A stretch of 64,000 nt of DNA, from NCBI RefSeq assembly GCF_019097595.1, contig NC_080726.1:15227705-15291704 (forward strand), given 5' to 3'. The notes beneath the pieces were generated by a model. The model ran no database searches. It was not told where the DNA came from and saw nothing but the letters and a program-made list of their open reading frames with translations. Positions 32,676 to 44,502 of the stretch are shown in pieces. The stretch comes from Hemibagrus wyckioides. Its lineage: Eukaryota; Chordata; Actinopteri; Siluriformes; Bagridae. The translations under genes were made by a program, and so were the position numbers. The stretch's first letter is position 1. Each line of letters begins with the position of its first letter.

Positions 32676-32788
32676 TTAGCCTTGGAAGCGCTGGATGCTG
32701 AAAGGTGAAAGGTCATGGGAAGGATTCAGGCCCATGCTCAGCTCACACAGCACCTTCCCAACGACTGGACCAAACTTGAAACCGTGGC
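32676..32788 (-). CDS. pipox: pipox exon 8 (C-terminus)
   Basis: Acceptor atctccacag. It encodes [20 protein letters not shown] to [11 protein letters not shown] and TAA at 32678-32676. Human continues eight residues further to a peroxisomal AHL; here the frame stops early. Confidence 0.93.
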
Positions 32789-33899
32789 CTGTGGAGATAC
32801 AGATCAGATTTTTGCACAGGTGACACACAGAACTCAGTAGAAGAGTATATATAGACTTTTATGTACGTATATAGTAGCTTTAGAAAAAAATTAAGTACAC
32901 ATGTAAGCATCCTGCATGGATTTTTGACCATACACTGTGTTAAAGAACGGAGAATGTCTCCCCTGCACATAAACTGTCAGACACTGACAAATAAATTAGA
33001 GCTACAATATGTAAGGAAATTCAAAATGTAGTGCTTTCAGAGTGAGGCTTTTTGAAGATCTGACGGCTGAGTGGCCGAGTTTCTGACAGACAGACCTGTG
33101 TGATGTGTGATGCTAATTTGACAGGGTTGCCATGGCAACTGTGAAGCCCTGGCTCTGGCATAGCAGCTTTTATGGTAAGCACATAGTGGACAATAGAAGG
33201 TTGTTCCCCCCAAAAATGCCTTAGAATTGGAGTCAAATCATTGCACGCTTTGAGATTTTCAGCTAGCGACACACACACACACACATACAGGCACATACAC
33301 ACACAGAGCAGTGTTTAAAAGAAGCAGATAGGGCAAATGCAGTTATTACAGTACACAATAGAGACAAAGAGAGGAGTGGAAGGTTAATAACAGGGATTTC
33401 TCAGTTCCAATCATAGGCCTAATGTTGAATCGAGGCCGAAGAATAAATGCCATAAATCATTAATGGGGTGTGTGCTTGAGAAGCACAATGCTTTCGATCA
33501 CACCTCAATCCAATGGCTCCTGTATCCGAGGACAATACAGCACACAGTGAATAGCTTTCCCCAATATACCCCAGTAGAAGCTTTATGGCACGTCTTTCCT
33601 CAGGCCTTTAACATGAAACTGTACTAGCAGAGTCCTTTCAGTCCATGGTCTGAGCGGAAATTAATTAGCCTCGTAATTAGTTAAAGGATGAGACAATAGG
33701 AGCAGATGGATTGAATGCCAGGAGAGCCCTTTGGTCCCAGAGAGGCAGCTATGGAAGCATGCGGTGGCCCAGCGAGCCACGAGCATCTTTAATTAGAGGA
33801 TAAAAGGCATGTGCACTGGGGGATCCATTCACTGTCCTTCACTGCTGCCCCAGCGCAGCCTCTCATTAAAAACTAAGCCAGCATTTTGTGATAGCAAAT

Positions 33900-33931
<32 letters not shown>

Positions 33932-36900
33932 GGCACACAGATATGGGAGAAAGAGATGGATGATTTATTACTCCTGACCTGAGAACCCAGCTCCAATCAC
34001 AATGTTGCTGTAGCTTGGGTGGCGGTCCAGGACAAAATGTTTGTCAGGTGTCATCTAAGGAGATCAGGCAAACAGAGAGAATGATATAATAACACGCTTC
34101 ACAGAGAAATCTTCACTACATACTTCACTGACTGCTTTTAATGAGTAACACTCGAAGCAAAGGGATCAGAATGGAGGAAAGAGTTAAAACAAATTTTCAA
34201 AAATTGTTAAAATATGAGTTCCTCTAAATTTATGGCATATGTAAATGTTAAACAATGAGAACAACCTGAGTGCCATGAAAAGGAGGAAGGATTCCCATGG
34301 GAAGTCACTGTTGATGTATTTTGTATATGCGTTTTCTGTGGTCCACAAACTTACCCTGAAACTAATTTTTAAACCTATCATGCAGTTCAGTTCCCTCAGG
34401 TTCCTATTATTGGTTATATAATCTGTTTTTGTTACTGTTTTAGTAATCTAGTGCAGTTTTTTATTTTTTATTAAAACTGCAAACTCTTTATATTCATATT
34501 TCATTAAAATCCAGGTCTTGGAGTAGTGTCTCTTGAAGCATAACATGAAACATAGCTGGCTTTTTAACTAAGTTCTTGCTTAACAAATCCAAACAAATCC
34601 AGTCATAGAGAACTCTCACAGTGTTTGTTAAAAACTCCCACTTTTTAACAAGTCCCAGTGCAGCCAATTGAGTGAGACTTTTCTGTGCCAAAACAAGAAA
34701 TCTGACAACTTTAAACATAAATATCAAGAAAATAAAGCTCAAAAATCTTGGCATAAAAAGCAACCAAATGATAACAAGCCAATTTTGGACATACAGCTTT
34801 TAGTGAAAATTGGTAAATATACTTTCATAGTTTTTATATATCATTTCATACTTTTTAGATTCATTTGGTATCATTTACAGTCTGGATTCATTTGCTCAAC
34901 TACCAGCTATACTGTATATTTATAATTGTTCTTTAGTTGCAAGACTAGCCATTTAAATTTGCTGCTTTTATTATTGTGTCTTATATTGATAACCATAAAA
35001 CAGAGACGGCTTGAACCAAACCGGGAAAAAAAAAAAGCCGGCTCCAGGGTATACTTCAGCAGAGGGCTGTGTGTAATAATGAGTTGTAGTTTATCAGTGT
35101 AGTGTCCTCTATATGTCTCTTACATTAAAAGTCCATAGGGCTGAGTGTATTCCTCATATACAGTTGAGGATGTTCTTTTTGAAACCGGCACAAACAGTTA
35201 TGGAGCCCAAGCAGAGAGGTGTATCAAAAGCAAGAAACACAAGCTTTCATATAATTAATGCACTGCTGTATTTGGCTGCTGGGAGAAGATAATAATGTAG
35301 AGGAACAGAGAGGTTTTTTTTGGAACTGCCAAAGGACTTTCTTTATATCTTTTCTAGGAAGAACAGTCATATACACCCACGAGAACACGGAGAAAAAAAA
35401 AGACTTTAATTGGGGGACTAGAAATGTTACATATTTATAAAGGTACATATTTATCTCCCTCTAAATCATGTCATGTATTTTATTGTTTTTGTCTATTTCC
35501 AGTAAAGAGAAATGTTATAAACTTTTTTTTTTTAATGGTACAGGTTCCTTTTATTGGGACGTTTTACCTTGAAAATATTGGGCATTAATGTTAGTTGTTA
35601 TCTCTGCATCTGTGTTATCTCTGGGTGGTCAAGACTGATATGATCTGCCTCATTAGTGTGTAATAAGGAACATCAGGTAGTTATATTGTGAAGCATAATG
35701 CTTGCAGACATGATAAAGAATCTGACTTGAGCATGTTCACTGAATCACTGTAACATTTCTTACCGATTATGTTGAGATTATAAATAGGTGGCATTCGCTG
35801 AATGGTCAAAGATTGATGGCTGGAATGTACGTGCAATCTATAGCACTATCATCACTCCACTCTGATAAACATCTGTTAATTTATCACTGATAAATTAAGC
35901 TTATATGTTTTCTAGTCCATTTCTGTTGCAAATCAGCCACCTTGTAATGGGTTCAGCAAGCTGTTTGTTCGCTGAGGTTGTCTGTATGACCAACAGTATA
36001 TCTTTATGCCACACAGAAAAACGCCTTTAGATGGCAGAAAAGTGAGAGCTTAATGACGAGTGTTATTTGCAATATCATGCTCTGAAAGGCAGCACAGATA
36101 TTTCCCTCTGTGGAAATTCTCCTTCGCTGACATAAATATTCAGCGAAATCCATACGATTTCTACAACCTACAAGTGACCTTTACACAAGTTATGCTCTTA
36201 AATCCATTTTTAAAGAATGGTAAAACTGTTTACATGGAGTGAGCTCGGTAGCGTACATCAGGGGGAAAATGTGTGATTTTTCTGACATCTGACTGTTTAT
36301 ACTCTCTGATCCTAAACACGTTGACTGTGCACTATAAGTCAGCACAGCCTGATAAAAAGTAAACCAGCGTAGTAAGACAGGAAATCCAGCGTAAAATAAA
36401 CCAAGCTGAAATATAACCAATAAATCCTGCTTCATGAATCCAGCCCTCGGTGTCGTTTAAAGCCTCTTCTATACACACATACACAACAGGCTCTGCACAG
36501 TTTGGTCATGTGCAGCATCTTTAATTTAAAAGATTAGTTTTTAATAGTGTATAGCTTCTACTGTATTAGCTTTAATAATATTAAGTAATAATAACTAAAA
36601 TTAGAATAGAAATAGATCTGCTTCTTTATGAGCTCTAGGTTTTAACACCAAAAATGATTAATGCAAAATACAGTTTTGAAAATAAAGCTGAATATGACTT
36701 TGTTTATATCCACAGCATTTTACTGCACTGTCTCTTGTGTATCATTGTTCTGTGCCTTGTTTCTCTATTTGCCCTCATGCACTTTATGTAGTAAATGTAG
36801 TATGTAGTGTACTTTGCTCTGTAGTTCTGTGTTTTATGTAGCACCGTGGTCCTAAAGGAACATTGTTTTATTTTCCTGTTTACTGCACTAGTTGCATACA

Positions 36901-39900
36901 GTTGAATTGACAATAAAAGCTTATTGACTTGACTTTATTCTGCTTTTACAGTTTTACATAACACATCAAGTTTGTTGGATTATGTAGAGATGCATGGATG
37001 TAGAGAGCACTAACTCACCGTGTACATACAGCTCTCCACAACTGCAGGCACAGACACAAGGCCGGGGAAACAGCGGCTGATGTAACTGGACAAAGCCTCC
37101 ACGTCCCGTCTATCTGTCTGTCTGTCTCTCTCATCAGGCTCCGTTTCACTGCCCATGTGGTAGCAAATCTGAGTGTGATACACATGACACATAGGTTTTA
37201 TAACAAGCGAAAGACCTCCAACTGTTCCTATTAGGAAGCAGAGTCCAGCAGTACAGCGCCACATCATTTGTAGTTTACTCAGAGGAGCAAGACAAGAGCG
37301 GCAGACGAAACCAGGCTGTGGTGGCTGGAGCAGATAGAAGTCTAACATGACTCCCACCTCAACCATCTGTTTTCTCCTCCTCAGCCGTGTCGAGCATGAT
37401 GAGCTGGAGAAGTCCCAGTGAGGCCATTAAATGCTGCAAACATGGTCCATGACCGGGCGTAGATGGGTCAGAGGAGAGAGAGGAAACTATTGCTTTTTAA
37501 TCAAGCATGCTTCAATGAATAGAGAGCAGCGCTGTGGATTTGTAGATCAGTCTACGAAATGCTTCTCAGTGAAGCTCTCAGTGGATATATCAAAGCTTAC
37601 TCTTCATGTCAAATCCCACTAACCAAAGTGAAACTCAAGCACATACATGTCTATAACTCCACCCATATTAGAACTGTTTTCCTGCTGTTTTTTGCACATT
37701 TGCATAATTGCTGCTGTTGCTGTTTGTGCACACACTTTAAACTGCTACCAACTATACAGAAGTGTATATGTTGACAAGAACCCTCTTAGTTTACAGCTCT
37801 ACTATTTTGCACATTGTACTGTATAACATATTATAAAGAATGGCACTATTTTGTATTTTTTGAGTATCTGTCCTGCACTGTTTGGTTTTGTTTTGTATTG
37901 TCTGTTTGCGCTAGGTTGCACATGTTGCACTTTATGTGGCTAGGACAATTTACTTTCAGCCCTAAGCTCTGTGTAGTTTTATAGCTCTATGTTGTTTTTT
38001 TATATAGCACCATGATCCTGGAGAAACGTTTCACTGTGTACCGCGTCAGCTATATATGGTTAAAATGACAATAAAACCTTCTTGACTCTTGACTTGACTT
38101 GAAGATCAAATTTATATGGAATATTGCGAATATTGGCTCCTAATTTAATGCATTTGAGTTTTTGAGTTTAAAGTGTCTTGTAGCAGGCACCATTGCAGCC
38201 ACACTGCTCCAGGGTGCCTGGTTAGATCTTGAGCTCAAATTTCTGTTTGAACTTGTTATTCTGGTTTCCTCCCACCTCCAAAAAACATGGCAGCAGGTTA
38301 AGTGGCAATATTAAATTGCTCCTATGTATGAATGAGTGTATGAATGTGTGTATGAAGCCCTGAAGTTGACTGTTATCCCATCTAGAGTTTATTCCCACCT
38401 CATGCCCATCGTTCGAAGGATATTCACTGTGACCCTGACCAGGATAAAGTGGTTACTGAAGATGAATGAATAAGTTTTATTTAACAGATTACACAGTACT
38501 GTGGTCATCCAAACCGTTGATAGAATAAAATTTAAAGTAAAGTTGATCCTGTGCAGTGATTCTGTACATGTCATACTGTGCAGTATGGGTCAGCACGGCC
38601 TGATCAAAAGTATACCTCCATAGTAAGACAGGAATTCCAAAGCAGTTACTGAAGATGAAGATCAAATGAGTTTTAAGCAACAGATATTACACTGTACTGG
38701 GGTCATCCTATTCTCTGATAAAGTTAACGTTGATATAAAGTTAGTAAAGTTTAACTTTGGTGAACTTTGGTGCGCAAATATTCATCGTCAATCAGTAACA
38801 TCTATTTTGTCTGTTCTTGACCGCTGACCAGGTGTCTCTCCTGTTGCAAAATTAAGGAAGTTATAATTTTAGTGTCCTGTGTGCAGACATTCATTTTTTT
38901 TTACTTTTCCTTTTAAAATGAAGGACGTGACTTGTTGAAAACATAACCTACACATTTCGAGTGTGACTGCAGCTTTAAACTGAGTACTACAGGTAGACTT
39001 TCAATCAAAATTTGGGATAAGTTTGTCGAAATATGTAACTTATATAATATAAGCGGTGAGATAGTGGTGCACATATCACCACAAGTAAGCCACGCGAAAT
39101 CACTCCTCACCCCTCTAAATTAGCAATGCTGAAGAAACAATGGCACTTCAGCCCCAAGGCCAGAGCATCTGAGTGTGGCTGCAAGGCGGGGCAGCTGAGA
39201 GCCCACCAGAACCTGACTGACCAATCAGGAGCGCTCCCTAACTCTTCACCCTCCAGGAGAAGATTCTTGGAAGGAGCCAGGCTCAGCAGTAGAGGGAGGT
39301 AAGAACTGAGTTCCAGGTGGTTCCTAATATTCCATGCTTTCTCTCTAGCTGTGTTCCAGAGTCATGAGGATTTCGATGCTCCTCAACCTGCTGAGCCCAA
39401 GCCATGCTCCTGGGGTCTGCCTGGGTCTGGCTACCCAGCTGCTTCACCTGCACTCCTCCAGCACTGACCAAAGCCCTCTGCACCTTGATCTGATTGATGT
39501 TTTCTCTATTTTTGCTGATCTTTTGTGCTTTCTTTAAATACAAGAGCATTATTTTCACTGGATCCCTGACTCTGTGCCTTTCCTCCATGCTCCTCTCACT
39601 GCAGTGAATGGCACAGCAGTTTAAGTAGTTTGTACTTTAAATTAATGTACTGAAAATAAGTGTTTCCCAAACAAGAAGTAAAATGAAAGTATTTCATTTA
39701 GAATTCAAGAGAAGCAACCAACAAGTCATCATCTCATTTAGTAATTTAAAGAAACGACTCTTGATTAGTTCCTTCCTTTGATGCTTTTTAGTGAGTAATT
39801 TTTCATTTCTATATGGTGCAAAATGTTTGATTTGGTATATAATACACCACCTGAGATGCATTTTGGGGGCCACACAGGCTTTTTGATCAGCTGGACAAAA

Positions 39901-42900
39901 ATTCCCAGATCCTTTCACTCACCTTCATCAGTCCTGGATATTCGTTGGAAGGGAGGCCGTAGATATCATGCTCAGCCTCCTTTGGCTGAAACTGCATGAA
40001 GCAGGGAAAGCGATTATTGATACTGTAGGAGCCTGGAACCTTCTCCTTCCAGTAGCACACATTTATCCTTACAACCTGCCGAGGCACACAGAGAAAGAAA
40101 GGGATGTTGGTGCTGCGGTTTCTGATCCAAGAGCAATTACCAAGAGTTCTGTTCTCTTATTACTGCAGCATCAGGAGTAAGATTTAATTAAATGAATGTA
40201 CACGGATATAAATCACATCCTGAGAAAAGTAATAAGTATTTAGAAAATTCTCACTTTAATGAACTGTCCATGCTGCTTCCTCATTCTGAGATCATAAAAC
40301 CCAGAACGAATTCAGACATCACTTACTTGGGTGCAGCCTCTCAGGTCCTTGCCTTACTCAATAATGCAAGTCCAATTCAGAGACCAATTCCAAGCCTAAC
40401 CAACACTGAATGCATCCCCATCGTCTCTGTGTTGGTGTGTGACATATTGAGGATTGTTTGAGTGTGAGACTTGCTGACTCATGGGTAGGACAGGGAAAGA
40501 GAAATACCCTGGCTTGTTTATTCTGAGCAGTGGCTGACTTTTCAGGCTGACCTGAGGTGATGCCAGTCACGCTCCAAAGGCTTGTGTGTAATTCTCAGCC
40601 TCTGACCTCACTGCTGCACTATGGTGGAAATGATTTTCCTTCAGATAATGCATTGTGACCTAGAGTCTAGCATTCACTGCAGGACAGGATTGTTGCTGTA
40701 TGAATTTTTAAAGGCAGATAAAGATGGAGCAGGTGAGTGAATGTAAAGTGTTGTCTGCCTGTTGTTCAGTGAGAAGCTGGTAAAGTCCAGCTCTGGTTCA
40801 GTCAATACCTTCAGTGGAAGCTGTAGTCCAGTGTGGGACAGAAGAGTTTTGGCCCATGGACCAGCAGTGATCACCAGATTCTTTGCTTGGTATGTGCCAG
40901 AGTCTGTCGTCACAGTGATTAAATCTCCAGGCTCAATATTAATCACTTTCTCTCCATCTTTTATCATGCCACCATGTGACTGGAACACCGCCTGGAAAAA
41001 GGAGGAGAAAAAAATTTCTCAAAATGAAGAAACCAGTAACAGACAAACCTTGGAATTAACATATATTGTACAATCTCCACCATAATTATTGGCACCCTTC
41101 AGAACAAGAAGTGCAATTAATTCTAAAAACAAAACAAAACAAAAACAGACATAACATTTCAGGTTTCAGAAATGCATAGTTTTGCTGATTCCTGTATGTT
41201 GTCAAGTTACAAATTTCCATATTAGACCCCATCTTTGTAGAGAGCTGCTGTGCAAAATAAGCCCTTCATAGAGTGCCAAAGAGGCAGTTGCTGAAGTTCA
41301 CCAAACCCCACTGAAACTACATTCAGAATTGTAGTTAAATCATGCAAATATTTAATTTTGCATAAATGATACAATGAATAGCACCAGTATTCACTATTTA
41401 AAAAAGGAGACTAGATTGTTGATGAAGCGATTTTCTAGCTGGTGGTGACTGTTGTGCTGGTTGACATGATCATGAATTCTTTTTCTTTCAGCAAGGATAC
41501 CAGATTGTTTAGATAGAAGCAGAGGATTCAGGATAATAATGACCCAAAATTTGCATTCAAATCAACACAGAAATAAATGAAATGAATGTTTTGCAGCGAT
41601 CACGTCCATATAGTTCAAATTTCAAAACCCAAATTTGTTTTGTAGGAAACAACTGAAGACTTTTAGTATACAACTTTTAGTGTTTATTAAAATATGGTGT
41701 TAAAATACAACTAGCATCAGTCGTAAGGTCAAAAGTTCCCTGTGTATATTTTATTCCTTGTATATGGTCAATTTTATTTGTTTTTATGACTATAGTCAAT
41801 CATTCTAGTAGCGCTACAATTCATTTCCATTTACATGTGTAAAGCTTTTCTATCAGCAGAGAATCTTTATGTGGACAAGCTGTATTTCTTGTCAGGTGTT
41901 CTGTGATCAAAGAGCAGCGCAGAATGATAAAGAGACAGCTAGATGGACTAGAAAGAGCAGACCAACTAATGAGCGAGAAGCAAGAACTGCTTTTAGACAG
42001 GGAGCCATGCAGTGCACTCTGATGATCTGCTGTAGGCCAGACCAGCCTGCTACCTGGAGAACATTTTCTTTTCTCCAAAGTGCAAGGTTGGAGTCCTATA
42101 GCAGGAAAAGCCAGAACAAGCTACACTGACTAATGATGGCTGTCTCCTCTTCAAGACTATAGTGCATGCTTAAACATGTGGTCCAGTTCCATGCTGGGAG
42201 CTGGCAGCCATAAAAATACACCTCAGATCATTTAAAAAAAAGGGGGGGGGGAATAAAAGGAAATCAGTTTAAAATATGATGGCAAATGTATGTCATTTTC
42301 TTCAAGGTTAAGAATGGTGTCTGGTGCCTTATCTGCACCCTATAAAGAAGATTAATCTTTTAAAATAAATGCACAGAGGAGAAAATAGCTGTCCGGCTAT
42401 TGAAATAAAAGTGACTAATTGCTTTGTGCTTGATGGTGCACTTAGAAGAACTTTTCTCCTCAAAGCTTTGTTCCTTGTGAAGCATTGCGCTGATCTGTCA
42501 TACTCTAATGAAATGGAATGACAAGTGCTCTTTATCTTTTTTTCCCTACATTTTAGAGGAACAGGCTATAATGACAAGGCATACTTAAACTCTCTCTTTA
42601 ACTCAGCTAAACTTTGAGCAACATTTTTTTAACCCTCAAGTGCGATGAATATGTTAAATATAAACAGATTTGTTCTACAGAAATTGATGAAATTAGGTCG
42701 GAACTGGGAAACTACAACTTCCTTGTTTCCAATATTGTGCTAGATTTAATAAGTAATTAAAAAATAAATAAATAAAAACATATCTGTAGTCACAGTGGTG
42801 TAAGAGGTTTGGATGTAGCTGACCTGGGCTGCTCGGAGCGCACGGTCTGCGTACAATACTCCACCAGTGCTTTCCAGCATCGCACCATCTCCGCTAGTTA

Positions 42901-44465
42901 GGTTCACACTGGGGATGTGTTGGCTGAACTCGTCTCTCTCTAGCACCACAATGGGAATCTTGTTCCTCTGCATTACACTCTTAATGAGCTGTAAGTCCTT
43001 TCCATTCTCTGGACCCATCAGCAGCACGCCAGTACGCCTACAACATATGGCAGTGTATAGTTAACTGTTCCAGTTAGGCTTGTAAATTAATCACCATTAA
43101 CACATCCAAGACAGCTGCAATGCCAAGGCTGGCCAACTGGAATCTAAAATTAACTTTGTGTCTGTGTATGTCAGGAAGTTTCAGAAGAGATGACAAAGAC
43201 AAAGCTGAAAGGACCAAAAAATGATGAATATTAGTTTGCAGCCCTCCTACTGTACATCTGCCTACTACCGTAACGCATCGGTTTAAGTTTAAAGGTGTAA
43301 TTCCTTGATCAGAGTTTTATGACTGCATGTACGTGGGAAGAGATTAGGACAGAAGGGTTTTATAACTGCATGTGGGAAGAGAATTGTGACAGGCTGGCTG
43401 TGTTTAGAGCCTGCATGCATCAACACCTCTCGTGTCTCTTTAACGGATGACTGGCATGTGAAGGCTGCCCACACGCTACGGCCTTTACACGCTTGAGAGA
43501 TTCTCTCCTTCACCTGTGATTATGCTGCACGCATGGCCAGTCTGTATGTTGAACAGACAACTATAACAAAACAGTTTCAGAAAGGATTTGTCCACATTTC
43601 CAATATTTCTTGTCTACATCACACCTAGCATGTACATTAGTTCACAGATGCTCAGGGGCACCGGTATGATTAGGCTGGTGGATCCTTCTCAGCACATCAG
43701 TGACACTAACAAGGTATTTTAGTGGGAGCTGCTGGGATTTTAACATTTCAGCACTGGGTTAAGAACAAATTTTCAACCAAACAAGTCCTATTACTATTAC
43801 AACTATTAAACTATTACAATAATAATGGGGTAGAAGAGAATTTTACACAATTTTTTTCATTCATTCATCTTGTAACCTCTGGTCACACTAGGTGCATTAA
43901 AGGACACCATGCATCTATACACACATATACACATACACATGCACATTCACCCACTTATTCACACTTTGCAGCAAAGTAGAGTAGCCGAGCCACCGCCTGA
44001 TATGAATTTGAGAGTTTGGAGGAAACCGGAGTAACCCTACACATGAAATGTCGCTCAAACCAGGGATACTGTGCATTCTACTGTATCACCGTCTTGCCAT
44101 TAATGCAAAGAGTACATGGAAAATATAGATATATACACCGATCAGCCATAACATTATGAGCAGTGAGAGGTGAAGTGAATAACACTGATTATCATCATGG
44201 CACCTGTTAGTGGGTGGGATATATTAGGCAGCAAGTCAACATTTTGTCCTCAAAGTTGATGTGTTAGAAGCAGGAAATTGGGCAAGTGTAAGGATTTGGT
44301 CATAAGGACAGTGTGACTAATACAGTAACTCTTCAATACTTTAAATGTTTTAAAACTCAAGGACCATTCCTGTGTATGATTCAACGCCTTTTTGAATAGA
44401 CAAGGTGATGTCCTGTGTGCTTATTAATTAATTATATGATTAGATAAATTGTAAAAGTAAACTGG

Positions 44466-44502
<37 letters not shown>

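Noticed and set aside
37169..37366. Open frame continuing upstream of pipox exon 6
   Set aside because: The family alignment begins at ICYHMGSE and a good acceptor (tcacactcag) sits exactly there; the upstream part is intron.
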